Below the pieces are notes generated by a model that saw only the letters and a list, made by a program, of their open reading frames with translations, did no database searches and was not told the origin of the DNA. From Sphingomonadales bacterium (GTDB taxonomy: Bacteria; Pseudomonadota; Alphaproteobacteria; Sphingomonadales; Sphingomonadaceae), in NCBI GenBank assembly GCA_028871475.1, contig JAGWMZ010000008.1:108610-172609 (forward strand): a stretch of 64,000 nt of DNA, written 5' to 3'. The position numbers and the translations under genes were made by a program. The stretch's first letter is position 1. Every line of letters begins with the position of its first letter. This document shows positions 43,391 to 51,664 of this stretch, in pieces.

Positions 43391-44080
43391 ATGGTCGAAA
43401 TCCTTCCGCACGCCCATACCGGGGCCCATACCGGAGACCGCCTGCACCGGCGCGGTCTGATGTTCATCCTCTCCAGCCCCTCGGGCGCGGGGAAAACCAG
43501 CATTGCCCGGCGCATTCTGGAAAGCGACGGCGAGATCGCGGCGTCCATCTCGGCCACCACGCGGGCGCCCCGGCCCGGTGAGGTGGATGGCAAGGATTAC
43601 TATTTCGTCTCCCAGGCCGAATTCGACCGGATGGTGGATGACAACGAATTCTTCGAATGGGCCCATGTCTTCGGCAAAAGCTATGGCACGCCCAAGGCCC
43701 ATATCCGCGCCGGGCTGAAGGAAGGCCGCGATTTCCTCTTCGACATCGACTGGCAGGGCACGCAGCAACTCAGCCAGAAGGCGGGCACCGATGTGGTGCG
43801 CGTCTTCATCCTGCCGCCCAGTCTGGAAGAGCTGCACCGCCGTCTGGTCGGGCGCGGCACCGACAGCGAAGCGGTGATCAACAGCCGCATGAACCGGGCG
43901 CGGGCGGAAATCTCGCACTGGGATTCCTACGACTATGTTGTGGTGAACGAGGATTTCGACGCCTGCTACGAAGAGGTGCGCCAGATCCTCTGCGCCGAGC
44001 GACTGAAACGCGTGCGGCAGACGGGGTTGATTCCGTTTGTTCGAGAGTTGTTGCAAGATGAGGATGAAGGGGAAGAATAA
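43391..44080 (+). CDS. gmk: Guanylate kinase
   Basis: Phosphorylates GMP to GDP. 229 residues from ATG 43391: P-loop FILSSPSGAGKTS at about 26-38, SISATTRAPRPGEVDGKDYYFV (GMP-binding), FDIDWQGTQQL, and the lid region RRLVGRGTDSEAVINSRMNRARAE. The acidic tail LLQDEDEGEE ends at 44080, right before repeat copy D. Confidence 0.95.
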   Translation: MVEILPHAHTGAHTGDRLHRRGLMFILSSPSGAGKTSIARRILESDGEIAASISATTRAPRPGEVDGKDYYFVSQAEFDRMVDDNEFFEWAHVFGKSYGTPKAHIRAGLKEGRDFLFDIDWQGTQQLSQKAGTDVVRVFILPPSLEELHRRLVGRGTDSEAVINSRMNRARAEISHWDSYDYVVVNEDFDACYEEVRQILCAERLKRVRQTGLIPFVRELLQDEDEGEE

Positions 44081-44345
44081 GATGCGAGGGCCACTCAGCG
44101 TGCGCTTGTCGCACGCGACAAGCTGAGGCGCCCTCGCGCTCCCTTTAGTTGTCGGCGTTTGTGCATCGGGTTCGGCGACAGCGCTGGGCACGCCGCGCCG
44201 CAGGCTTTGATCCCCTTGGGCAGCGCTCTCCAATTCCCGCCTCCGGCGGTGGGACGGTGGCGCATTGCCCTCCCCTCGCGCAACGTTCATGTCGGAAGAC
44301 AATCCGGGGGTCTGGGGGTGTAACACCCCCAGCCTTCCCCTTTTT
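44081..44345. repeat. Intergenic repeat family, copy D (after gmk, reverse orientation)
   Basis: Left end: outer stem GCGAGGGC/GCCCTCGC (44084-44091, 44130-44137) enclosing CTCA/TGAG and an inner 9-bp stem GCTTGTCGC/GCGACAAGC (44104-44123). Middle: CCTCCGGCGGTGGGACGGTG as in copy A. Right end: TGTCGGAAGACA, then CTGGGGGTG-TAA-CACCCCCAG and the tail CCTTCCCCTTTTT. Its reverse complement aligns with copies B and C. It fills most of the 327-bp gap between gmk and the transporter gene. Confidence 0.78.
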
Positions 44346-44407
44346 CTCCGCAAACTCCGCCATTCTTCCCCCTTCCCGCCGCGCAAATCCCCCGCTAAAC
44401 CCCGCCG

Positions 44408-45097
44408 ATGCAAAACCAGACGCCCAGCGCCACCAACATTCCCCTGTCCCTCTTTGCCGGATCGCTGCTTTATGGCGGGCTTTGCGTGCTGGCGGGCGTG
44501 CTGGGCACCAAGATCGCCAGCCTTGGCCATTGGCCCATTCTTGGCAATCTGGCGGTGGAATCGGGGATCTTCGCCTTTCTGCTGCTGGTGGTCATTGGCT
44601 CGGCCACGGCGGAAATCCACGGGCGCACCATTGCAAACCGGCTGGTCATGTTCGGCTTCGTGCCGCTGATCGTCTCGATGATCCTGCTGATGATCGTCAT
44701 TCATATCGTGGTGCCCGCGCCCTTCTGGCATGATCAGGATGCCTTTGCCCGCCTGCTGGGCCAGGGCGCGCGGATGCAGCTGGCCGGCCTTGTCTCCTAT
44801 GGCACGTCGCAAACGCTCAATGTCGCAGTCTTTTCGCGGCTGGCCTCGGGTGGGCGCACGTCGCAGTTCCTCTGGCTGCGCGCCTGGATCGCCTCGATGC
44901 TCAGCCAGGTGGTCGATACCGTCATCTTCATCACCATCAGCTTTTACGGCGTGCTCGACAGCGCCACGGGCCAGCCGCTGCCGCTGGCCGCCTTGATGAC
45001 CGGGCAGGTCATTTCCAAGCTGACGCTTTCGACCATCATGGTCCCGCCGCTCATCTATGTGTTTGTTGCGCTGGGCCGCTGGCTGGACCGCAAGTGA
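44408..45097 (+). CDS. VUT-family (YhhQ) queuosine-precursor transporter
   Basis: A 229-residue inner-membrane protein with about six hydrophobic helices: [59 protein letters not shown] and others. SATAEIHGR, and [20 protein letters not shown] with its buried Arg, Gln and Asp, are YhhQ/VUT hallmarks. Known members import 7-cyano-7-deazaguanine or a related base for queuosine tRNA modification. ATG 44408. Confidence 0.9.
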   Translation: MQNQTPSATNIPLSLFAGSLLYGGLCVLAGVLGTKIASLGHWPILGNLAVESGIFAFLLLVVIGSATAEIHGRTIANRLVMFGFVPLIVSMILLMIVIHIVVPAPFWHDQDAFARLLGQGARMQLAGLVSYGTSQTLNVAVFSRLASGGRTSQFLWLRAWIASMLSQVVDTVIFITISFYGVLDSATGQPLPLAALMTGQVISKLTLSTIMVPPLIYVFVALGRWLDRK

Positions 45098-45140
45098 GCG
45101 CTCTTTCTTTCGTCACAAAAGGCGACTAAAGCGCGGCCCC

Positions 45141-46070
45141 ATGTCTGATATGCCCGCCACCCCGCTGCCGCTCGAAACCCTGCTGGCCAAGGCCGAAACG
45201 CTGATCGAAGCGCTGCCTTACCTCAAACGCTATGAGGGGCGCACCTTCGTGGTGAAATATGGCGGCCACGCCATGGGCGATCCGGCGCTGGCGCAGGATT
45301 TTGCGGAAGACATCGTGCTGCTGAAGGCCGTCGGCATCAACCCGGTGGTGGTGCATGGCGGCGGCCCGCAGATCGGGCGGATGCTCAAAGCGCTGGGCAT
45401 CGAATCGCAATTCGTCAACGGGCTGCGCGTCACCGACAAGGCGACTGCCGAGGTTGCCGAAATGGTGCTGTCGGGAGCGATCAACAAGGAACTGGTGAGC
45501 TGGATCGGCAAGGCTGGCGGCAAGGCCGTGGGCATTTCCGGCAAGGATGGCGCTATGGTGACGGCGCGCAAGGTGGGCGCACAAAAGCTGGGCAAGGCCA
45601 TCCCCGACCCGGAAAGCGGCGAGGCCTTGGTGGTGGATCTGGGCTTTGTGGGCGAGCCTGAGCGGATCGACACCAGCGTGCTGGAAACGCTCAGCCGCGC
45701 CGGGCTGATCCCGGTGATCGCCCCCATCGCCGTGGGCCATGACGGCGAGACCTACAACATCAACGCCGACACGATGGCGGGCAGCATTGCTGCGGCCCTT
45801 GGCGCCTCGCGCCTGTTCCTGCTGACCGATGTGCCCGGCGTGCTGGACAAGAACAAGAACCTCCTGACCGACCTGACGCCTGCCGACATCCAGGCTTTGT
45901 CGGAGGATGGCACGATCAGCGGCGGCATGATCCCCAAGCTGGAAACCTGCGTCCACGCGGTGGAAGCAGGCTGTGAGGCAGCGGTGGTGCTCGATGGCCG
46001 CGTGCCGCACGCCATGCTGCTGGAGTTCTTCACCTCGCGCGGGGCGGGCACGCTGATCCGGCGGGGTTGA
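45141..46070 (+). CDS. argB: Acetylglutamate kinase
   Basis: Phosphorylates N-acetylglutamate in arginine synthesis. 309 residues: [11 protein letters not shown] near residue 40, [49 protein letters not shown] and [18 protein letters not shown], all amino-acid-kinase signatures. ATG 45141 follows the VUT stop by 43 bp. N-terminal extension of about 25 residues resembles the arginine-sensitive forms, but feedback control is not certain. Confidence 0.96.
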   Translation: MSDMPATPLPLETLLAKAETLIEALPYLKRYEGRTFVVKYGGHAMGDPALAQDFAEDIVLLKAVGINPVVVHGGGPQIGRMLKALGIESQFVNGLRVTDKATAEVAEMVLSGAINKELVSWIGKAGGKAVGISGKDGAMVTARKVGAQKLGKAIPDPESGEALVVDLGFVGEPERIDTSVLETLSRAGLIPVIAPIAVGHDGETYNINADTMAGSIAAALGASRLFLLTDVPGVLDKNKNLLTDLTPADIQALSEDGTISGGMIPKLETCVHAVEAGCEAAVVLDGRVPHAMLLEFFTSRGAGTLIRRG

Positions 46071-46107
46071 TCTTGCGAGGCGCGGGGCTGTGGGGCATTC
46101 CAAGCCG

Positions 46108-46614
46108 ATGCGTCGCGTTTTTGCCCTTGCCGCCCTGTTGCTGACCGCCGCCAAGCCGGTGGAGCATCCGCGAACTTATCTTCTCAGTTTAACGGGGCTG
46201 CCGCTCGGCGAGCACTATCCACGGCTGAAGAGCTTCGAAATGGAGACCTATGGCGTCGATATTGCTGCTGTCTGCCGCATACCGGAGGACTGGAGCATTT
46301 TGGCAGGGTACAAATACAGCATTGCAGGCGACATAAACGGCGGGGCTGCGCATGGAGCAGGTTGGCTCAACCGCAAACAGCTTGCGAAGGAAGGGCCCTT
46401 GCTGCTGGTTACTCTACACGGCCCTGTGGAGCGTCACGGTCCCACTTTCTCAAAAAGCAATGGCTTGCCTATCGCCACTTTCGCAGGAAAGGCGGAGATC
46501 GAACCCTCCAATGAAAATTCGGATGATGATCAAATCATCCCCCTCACCGCCGCCAACATCCGCCTAACTCCCGCCCGCGCCTGTCCGCCACTACCCGCGT
46601 CGCGCCTGCGTTGA
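46108..46614 (+). CDS. Hypothetical secreted protein
   Basis: A 168-residue open frame from ATG 46108 (GTG 46090 possible), starting MRRVFALAALLLTAAKPVEH, a likely signal peptide. No domain recognised. Its middle (codons for SILAGYKYSIAGDINGGAAH and ENSDDDQIIPL) is visibly less GC-rich than its neighbours, which may mean transfer or weak selection. Two cysteines only. It lies between argB and yggT and could be a degenerate or strain-specific gene. Confidence 0.55.
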   Translation: MRRVFALAALLLTAAKPVEHPRTYLLSLTGLPLGEHYPRLKSFEMETYGVDIAAVCRIPEDWSILAGYKYSIAGDINGGAAHGAGWLNRKQLAKEGPLLLVTLHGPVERHGPTFSKSNGLPIATFAGKAEIEPSNENSDDDQIIPLTAANIRLTPARACPPLPASRLR

Positions 46615-46706
46615 TGCGCGGCACCCCGTCTCACCCCACTAAAACACTTCCCCTTTCCCGCCCCTTTCGCTAGTCAGCGGCGAACCCGCAAGCATCAGGA
46701 CACCCC

Positions 46707-47003
46707 ATGCTGCTGACTTTGATTGACATCATCACCTATGTGCTGAACCTCATCAGCACGCTGCTCATCATCTATCTGGTGCTCAGCATGCTGATCAGCT
46801 TTAACGTGGTGAACACCTACAACCAGTTTGTCGCCGCCGTGTGGCGCGGGCTGTCGGCGCTGTTCGACCCCATGCTGGCGCCGCTGCGCCGCGTTCTGCC
46901 CGACACGCGCCCGCTCGATCTCTCGCCCATGGCGCTGATCGTGCTGATCCGCATCGCCGGCATCGTGCTGGGCCACGCGGCCACGTCAGTCGCCTTGCAG
47001 TGA
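46707..47003 (+). CDS. YggT-family integral membrane protein
   Basis: A 98-residue protein with two hydrophobic helices: [21 protein letters not shown] and [17 protein letters not shown]. The loop [29 protein letters not shown] is the YggT signature (tPfL.PlRr..P...g.DlSP). Proposed to take part in osmotic or septum functions in other bacteria. Its stop overlaps the folD GTG start by 4 bp (GTGA). Confidence 0.92.
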   Translation: MLLTLIDIITYVLNLISTLLIIYLVLSMLISFNVVNTYNQFVAAVWRGLSALFDPMLAPLRRVLPDTRPLDLSPMALIVLIRIAGIVLGHAATSVALQ

Positions 47004-47887
47004 GCGCTGCCATCATTGACGGCAAGGCGTTTGCCGGCGCCTTGCGCGCGCGCATTGCCACCCATGCCGCCCGGTTTGAACAGGGCGCAGGCCGCAAGGC
47101 AGGCCTTGCCGTGGTGCTGGTGGGCGAGGACCCGGCCAGCGCCGTCTATGTACGCTCCAAGGGCAGGCAAACGGTCGAGGCGGGCATGGCCAGCTTCGAA
47201 CACCGCCTGCCTGCCGATACGGATGAAGCCACGCTGCTGGCGTTGATCGAGCAGTTGAACGCCGATCCTGCCGTCGATGGCATTCTGGTGCAGCTTCCCC
47301 TGCCCGCGCATCTCTCCGAACAGACGGTCATCGCCGCGATCGACCCGGACAAGGACGTCGACGGCTTTCACACCACCAATGCGGGCCGCCTGGCGGTGGG
47401 GCAGAAGGGTTTCGTGCCCTGCACGCCGCTGGGCTGCCTGATGCTGCTCAAGGATCAACTGGGCGACCTCTCGGGGCTGGAGGCCGTGGTCATCGGGCGC
47501 AGCAACATCGTGGGCAAGCCGATGGCCGCGCTGCTGCTGGGCGAAAGCTGCACCGTCACCGTGGCGCACAGCCGCACGAAGAACCTGCCCGATGTGGTGC
47601 GCCGCGCCGATATCGTGGTCGCCGCCGTGGGCCGCCCGCTGATGGTGCAGGGTGACTGGATCAAGCCGGGCGCCTGCGTGATCGATGTCGGCATCAACCG
47701 CGTCGAGGGACCTGAGGGCAAGCCCATGCTGGTGGGCGATGTCGATTATGCATCGGGGGTTCAGGTGGCAGGCGCGATAACCCCCGTGCCCGGCGGCGTG
47801 GGGCCCATGACCATCGCGGTTCTGCTGGCCAACACGCTGACCGCCGCCCATGCCAGAGCCGGTCTGCCCGCCCCCGACCTTTCCTGA
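47000..47887 (+). CDS. folD: Bifunctional methylene-THF dehydrogenase/methenyl-THF cyclohydrolase
   Basis: Interconverts 5,10-methylene- and 10-formyl-tetrahydrofolate with NADP. 295 residues from GTG 47000: [20 protein letters not shown] with the catalytic Lys, [37 protein letters not shown] (NADP loop), and the C-terminal [19 protein letters not shown]. The start is chosen for its GTGA overlap with yggT and family length. Confidence 0.95.
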   Translation: MSAAIIDGKAFAGALRARIATHAARFEQGAGRKAGLAVVLVGEDPASAVYVRSKGRQTVEAGMASFEHRLPADTDEATLLALIEQLNADPAVDGILVQLPLPAHLSEQTVIAAIDPDKDVDGFHTTNAGRLAVGQKGFVPCTPLGCLMLLKDQLGDLSGLEAVVIGRSNIVGKPMAALLLGESCTVTVAHSRTKNLPDVVRRADIVVAAVGRPLMVQGDWIKPGACVIDVGINRVEGPEGKPMLVGDVDYASGVQVAGAITPVPGGVGPMTIAVLLANTLTAAHARAGLPAPDLS

Positions 47888-47904
47888 CAAACGGATAGAG
47901 CCCC

Positions 47905-48723
47905 ATGCCTCACGCCCGACGCGCCGCCCTCCTCGCCTCTCTCCTTCTGGTGGTGGCCGGTGTGGCGACGGGCAGCGCGGCATGGGCACAGCCGGGCGGC
48001 CGCAAGGGGGGTGGCGAAGGGCGCGTATCGGCGCTGGGCGGCTATGCCCTGCCCAGCGAGATCGCCGCCGCCTCCATCGCATGGACCCGTCTGGCTGGCG
48101 ACAAGGGCTGGTGGAAGGCCATGCGCGAAACCGCCGCGCCCGATGCCCAGATCCTGTCTGACGGCACCACCCAGCGCGTGCAGGCCTTTGCCAAGGGCCG
48201 CGCGGAGCCAGCCTCCCTGCCCCATCGCCGCACGCATCATGTCTGGATGAGTTGCGACGGTTCGATCGGCGTGGAGGAAGGCCTCTTCGAGGATGGCGCG
48301 GCCCATGGCTGGTACACAACCATCTGGCAGCGCCAGCCCAAGAAGGGCAATTACAAATGGGTGCTCGACCAGAGCGGGATCGACACCGGCGCGGCGGCTG
48401 ATTTCGACTTCATCGAGGGCAAGGTAGCCGATTGCGGCGCGCGCGCGCATGGCGATGCCCCGTCCCCCCCTGCAGGCGGCAACGGCACGATCGAGGTCGG
48501 GCCCGTGGTACCGGGCACGATACCGGCGCGCATCGCGGCCAAAGGCGAGACCGACGCCATGCCAGACCATCTCATCGGCCTGTCGCGCGACCATACGCTC
48601 AACTGGGCCACACGCTTTGATGCCGATGGCACGCGCCATCTGACGGTCAATCTGTTGATGGGCGGCAAGCGCGTCGAGGTGCTGAACCGCAGCGTGGCGC
48701 CCGCACGGACAGGCGGCGCCTGA
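47905..48723 (+). CDS. Hypothetical exported protein
   Basis: A 272-residue protein with a signal peptide (MPHARRAALLASLLLVVAGV to AWAQ). The mature part has EIAAASIAWTRLAGDKGWWKAM, a stretch that resembles SnoaL/DUF4440-type domains, and WYTTIWQRQPKKGNYKWVLDQ. Two cysteines (MSCDGS and VADCGA) may pair. A second domain after about residue 195 begins GTIEVGPVVPGTI. Function unknown; probably periplasmic. It follows folD by 17 bp. Confidence 0.8.
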   Translation: MPHARRAALLASLLLVVAGVATGSAAWAQPGGRKGGGEGRVSALGGYALPSEIAAASIAWTRLAGDKGWWKAMRETAAPDAQILSDGTTQRVQAFAKGRAEPASLPHRRTHHVWMSCDGSIGVEEGLFEDGAAHGWYTTIWQRQPKKGNYKWVLDQSGIDTGAAADFDFIEGKVADCGARAHGDAPSPPAGGNGTIEVGPVVPGTIPARIAAKGETDAMPDHLIGLSRDHTLNWATRFDADGTRHLTVNLLMGGKRVEVLNRSVAPARTGGA

Positions 48724-48766
48724 ACCTGTCTTTGCGCCGGGCCCTGCGCTCTGTTACAGGCCTTGG

Positions 48767-49393
48767 ATGCTTGATCTTTATGTCTCGACCTTTGCCACGC
48801 TTTTCGTGGTGATCGACCCGGTCGGCTGCGCGCCGATCTTTGCGGGCCTCACCGCCGGGCACCCGCCGCGCTATGCCGCGGCCACTGCCATTCGCGCCAG
48901 TGTGATTGCCAGTTGCATCCTTTTCGTCTTCGCCCTGTTCGGCAAGGCGTTGCTGGGCGCGCTCCACATCGAACTCAATGCCTTTCGCGTCGCGGGCGGC
49001 ATCATGCTCTTCCTTATCGCGCTCGACATGGTGTTCGAAAAGCGCACCCAGCGCCGCGAGGAACGCGTGGAACAGGTCAAGGCCACGCCGGTGCATGAGG
49101 ATGTCTCGGTCTTCCCCATGGCCATGCCGATGATCGCGGGGCCCGGCTCCATCGCCACGGTGATGCTGATGATGGGCCACGCCACCGACCATGCCAGCGC
49201 GCTCACCGTGCTGGCGGCATTGGCCAGCGTCTTGCTGATCACGGCGGCGGCCCTTCTGGCGGCCAATCCGCTGATGCGCCTGCTGGGCAGCCGGGTGGAG
49301 GCGGTGGTGACGCGGGTGCTGGGCGTGTTGCTGGGCGCGCTGGCGGTGCAATATGTGATTGACGGTCTGCGCGGGGTCGTTCTGGGCGGTTAA
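48767..49393 (+). CDS. MarC-family integral membrane protein
   Basis: A 208-residue protein with six predicted membrane helices. FATLFVVIDPVGCAPIFAGL at the start, the repeat-half AMPMIAGPGSIATVMLMMG and a last helix with VLGVLLGALAVQYVIDGL are MarC hallmarks. The family has no proven transport substrate, despite the old antibiotic-resistance name. It converges on the Lon-N gene with 46 bp between. Confidence 0.93.
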   Translation: MLDLYVSTFATLFVVIDPVGCAPIFAGLTAGHPPRYAAATAIRASVIASCILFVFALFGKALLGALHIELNAFRVAGGIMLFLIALDMVFEKRTQRREERVEQVKATPVHEDVSVFPMAMPMIAGPGSIATVMLMMGHATDHASALTVLAALASVLLITAAALLAANPLMRLLGSRVEAVVTRVLGVLLGALAVQYVIDGLRGVVLGG

Positions 49394-49439
49394 GGCGAAG
49401 GGCCGCGCGTGTGATGGCCTCCCGCCGTCGCGCGCAGGC

Positions 49440-50060
49440 TTACTGGAGCGTGGCGCTGCCATCCTCGCCGTCTCGGCGGATGTGGAACTGCATCAGTTGC
49501 ACCAGCAAGGCGCAGCGGGTGGGCACATCGTCAGCCTCCAGCAGCGCCTGTTTTGACGCTATGTCAAAGGGGGCGATCTGCGCCACGCCGTTGATCAGCG
49601 AAACATCGTCGAGCCGCGAGACCTGCTCCCAATCCACCCGGTAGCCATGGGCGCGGGCGAAATCGCGCGCTTCCCTTTCGAACAGGGCGCGTTCCACCGG
49701 GGCCAGTGCGCGATCCTCCACATCCTCGATCAGCGTCGCCTCCACCTGCCGGAACAGGGTGGTGACCGACAGCTCACGTTCGACCCGAAAGCGCGACACG
49801 CCTTCCAGCACGATGTTGAACCGCCCGTTCTCCAGCGCCTCGACATCGCCGATGCGGCCAAGGCAGCCCACGTCGAACAGGGCCGGATGCGAGGCCGTGC
49901 CCGCCTCATCGCCGCGCGGCTGGATCATGCCGATACAGCGGTCACGCGCCAGCGAATCGCTGACCATGGCGCAGTAACGCGGCTCGAAAATATGCAGCGG
50001 CAGCGTGAGACCCGGATAGAGAATCGCCCCCGGCAAAGGAAAGATCGAGATCCGGGTCAC
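49440..50060 (-). CDS. Lon N-terminal (substrate-binding) domain protein
   Basis: A 206-residue protein consisting of a Lon LAN domain without protease: ISIFPLPGAILYPGLTLPLHIFEPRYCAMV, GCLGRIGDVEALENGRFNIVLEGVSRF, and a helical C-terminal part. GTG 50060 is chosen because the signature starts two residues later and it lies 7 bp after the thioredoxin gene. Family function is unknown; some are thought to handle misfolded or aggregated protein. Pairing with a thioredoxin-TPR chaperone fits this. Confidence 0.88.
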   Translation of the reverse strand: MTRISIFPLPGAILYPGLTLPLHIFEPRYCAMVSDSLARDRCIGMIQPRGDEAGTASHPALFDVGCLGRIGDVEALENGRFNIVLEGVSRFRVERELSVTTLFRQVEATLIEDVEDRALAPVERALFEREARDFARAHGYRVDWEQVSRLDDVSLINGVAQIAPFDIASKQALLEADDVPTRCALLVQLMQFHIRRDGEDGSATLQ

Positions 50061-50067
50061 CGCGCCC

Positions 50068-50985
50068 TCAACCGAACAGGATCGTCGAGAGACGGCGGCG
50101 CATGGCCGACACCCAGGGATCTTCCAGCCCGATCGCCTCGAAAATCTGCAGCAGCTTCGCCCGCGCCGCGCCATCGTTCCAGGCACGATCAGCCGCGATC
50201 ATGGCGAGCAGCGTGCCCGCTGCCTCATCCCGCTCCCCAGCGGCAAAGGCCCCGCCCGCATAGGCCAGCGCCGCATCCATATCGGCCGGATCGGCCTGAT
50301 GCGCGGCGCGCAGGGCGGCCAGTTCGTCATCCTGCGGCCTGTCCTTGGCCAGCGCCAGAGCGGTGCGCGCACGCTCGACGGCGGGCTCCTTGGCCAGCGC
50401 CTCGGGCAGGTCGGCAAGAAGCTGCTCGGCCTGCTCGATCTGCCCCATCGCCACCAGCGCGCGGATGAGGCCCGCGTTGGCAATGGCATTGTCCGGCGCC
50501 ATCTCGAGGATCTGCACGAAGATCGAGCCGGCCCGCTCGGCATCATTGTCCTCCAGCGCTTCCTCGCCCAGCGCCAGCAGCGGGGTGACATCGGGCGCGG
50601 CCGGGCCGTCCCCTGCCTGCACCGGCAATTGCGCGAGCAACTGGTCGAGCATCTGCTTCAGGTTGCCCTCGGTGCGAGCGTTGGTCAGGTCGGCCACCGG
50701 CTGGCCCTGGAAAATGGCATAGACGGTGGGGATCGACTGCACGCGGAACTGGTCGGCGATGAAGCGCTCCTCATCGACATTGACCTTGGCCAGCACGACG
50801 CCTTTCTCGGCATAGTCAGCCGAAACCTTTTCGAGCACCGGCGTCAGCTGTTTGCAGGGGCCGCACCATTCGGCCCAGAAATCCAGAATCACCAGCTTGG
50901 TCATCGAAGGCTCGACCACTGATGCGCGGAATCGCTCGACGGCCTTGGTTTCCTCGATGTTCAACCCCATGCTTGCCACGATCAT
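50068..50985 (-). CDS. Thioredoxin-TPR co-chaperone (CnoX/YbbN type)
   Basis: A 305-residue protein with an N-terminal thioredoxin domain, Cys41-Gly-Pro-Cys44 in FWAEWCGPCKQLTP, and VQSIPTVYAIFQGQPVADL, then a C-terminal TPR-like domain (ALEDNDAERAGSIFVQIL, ALVAMGQIEQAEQLLADLPE) ending in MRRRLSTILFG. This is the YbbN/CnoX arrangement, a holdase that works with GroEL. CGPC is redox-competent, unlike the SxxC of E. coli CnoX. ATG 50985 has GGAG upstream. Confidence 0.9.
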   Translation of the reverse strand: MIVASMGLNIEETKAVERFRASVVEPSMTKLVILDFWAEWCGPCKQLTPVLEKVSADYAEKGVVLAKVNVDEERFIADQFRVQSIPTVYAIFQGQPVADLTNARTEGNLKQMLDQLLAQLPVQAGDGPAAPDVTPLLALGEEALEDNDAERAGSIFVQILEMAPDNAIANAGLIRALVAMGQIEQAEQLLADLPEALAKEPAVERARTALALAKDRPQDDELAALRAAHQADPADMDAALAYAGGAFAAGERDEAAGTLLAMIAADRAWNDGAARAKLLQIFEAIGLEDPWVSAMRRRLSTILFG

Positions 50986-51155
50986 GCTCCATAGTCGCTC
51001 AAAGGCGGGCACCTTGCGGCACGCGCGCCTTGCTGTTGCGCCCTCATATGGTGCGCCATGGGCAATTGTGAAGCGATTAACGCCGCTTTCCCCTGTCAGG
51101 CCGCGCGGAAAATCATAGCTTTCCACAGGCCCGCGCAAAGAAGTTCATTTTTCCC

Positions 51156-51184
51156 TTGCGGGGTCAGAACATGCCCGTTAAAGG
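51156..51184 (+). promoter_or_regulatory. Probable promoter of the tRNA-Gly pair
   Basis: TTGCGG (51156-51161), 17-bp spacer, TAAAGG (51179-51184), followed by a GC-rich discriminator GCCGCC. Transcription would start about 45 bp before the first tRNA. A GC-rich discriminator is typical of stringently controlled stable-RNA promoters. Confidence 0.4.
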
Positions 51185-51235
51185 GCCGCCTCACCCCGCG
51201 ACGGTGTGGCATCACACAGTCGCTGAAACGTTCGA

Positions 51236-51310
51236 GCGGGCGTAGCTCAGGGGTAGAGCACAACCTTGCCAAGGTTGGGGTCGAGGGTTCGAATCCCTTC
51301 GCCCGCTCCA
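51236..51310 (+). tRNA. tRNA-Gly (anticodon GCC), copy 1
   Basis: 75 nt with CCA encoded. Acceptor stem GCGGGCG/CGCCCGC, D-arm with AGCTCAGGGGTAGAGC, anticodon stem CAACC/GGTTG with loop TTGCCAA (anticodon GCC), T-arm GAGGGTTCGAATCCCTTC. Reads GGC and GGU glycine codons. Confidence 0.97.
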
Positions 51311-51348
51311 GTTTCAAACCGATTGCGCCACGCGTGATCAAAGCCCGA

Positions 51349-51423
51349 GCGGGCGTAGCTCAGGGGTAGAGCACAACCTTGCCAAGGTTGGGGTCGAGGG
51401 TTCGAATCCCTTCGCCCGCTCCA
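51349..51423 (+). tRNA. tRNA-Gly (anticodon GCC), copy 2
   Basis: Identical to the copy 38 bp upstream over all 75 nt, including encoded CCA. A short TTTT lies 3 bp after the end. The two were probably made by tandem duplication and are cotranscribed. The 241 bp beyond it, before the FIST gene, hold no gene I can see. Confidence 0.97.
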
Positions 51424-51664
51424 GTTTTCTCGATCAGTCCTTTCACGCTTTATGCAGTGACACCGCAATGCTCCGCGCCTGCCGATATCGGCACGGGACA
51501 AGGCGTTTTCACCGCTGCAAAAAAGGCTGGCACGGCTTGAACGGGCGCTTTCGCCTTTGGGGATCGTGAACGCCCAGACCGACGCCTTTAAGTAACTCTC
51601 CTAGGCGCCGGGACAGCCTAATCCATCAGATTTGGAATTATAGCTCTTCCTCGAGGGGAAGACG

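Noticed and set aside
32713..44345. Intergenic repeats as CRISPR arrays
   Set aside because: The repeats are long, inverted at their ends and dispersed between genes, with no regular spacers or cas genes.
51236..51423. tRNA-Gly pair as the attachment site of an integrated element
   Set aside because: No integrase, no partial tRNA copy and no change in gene type on either side.
51520..51545. TGGCAC...TTGA as a sigma-54 promoter for the FIST gene
   Set aside because: The spacing between the two elements is too short for the -24/-12 consensus and TTGC is missing.
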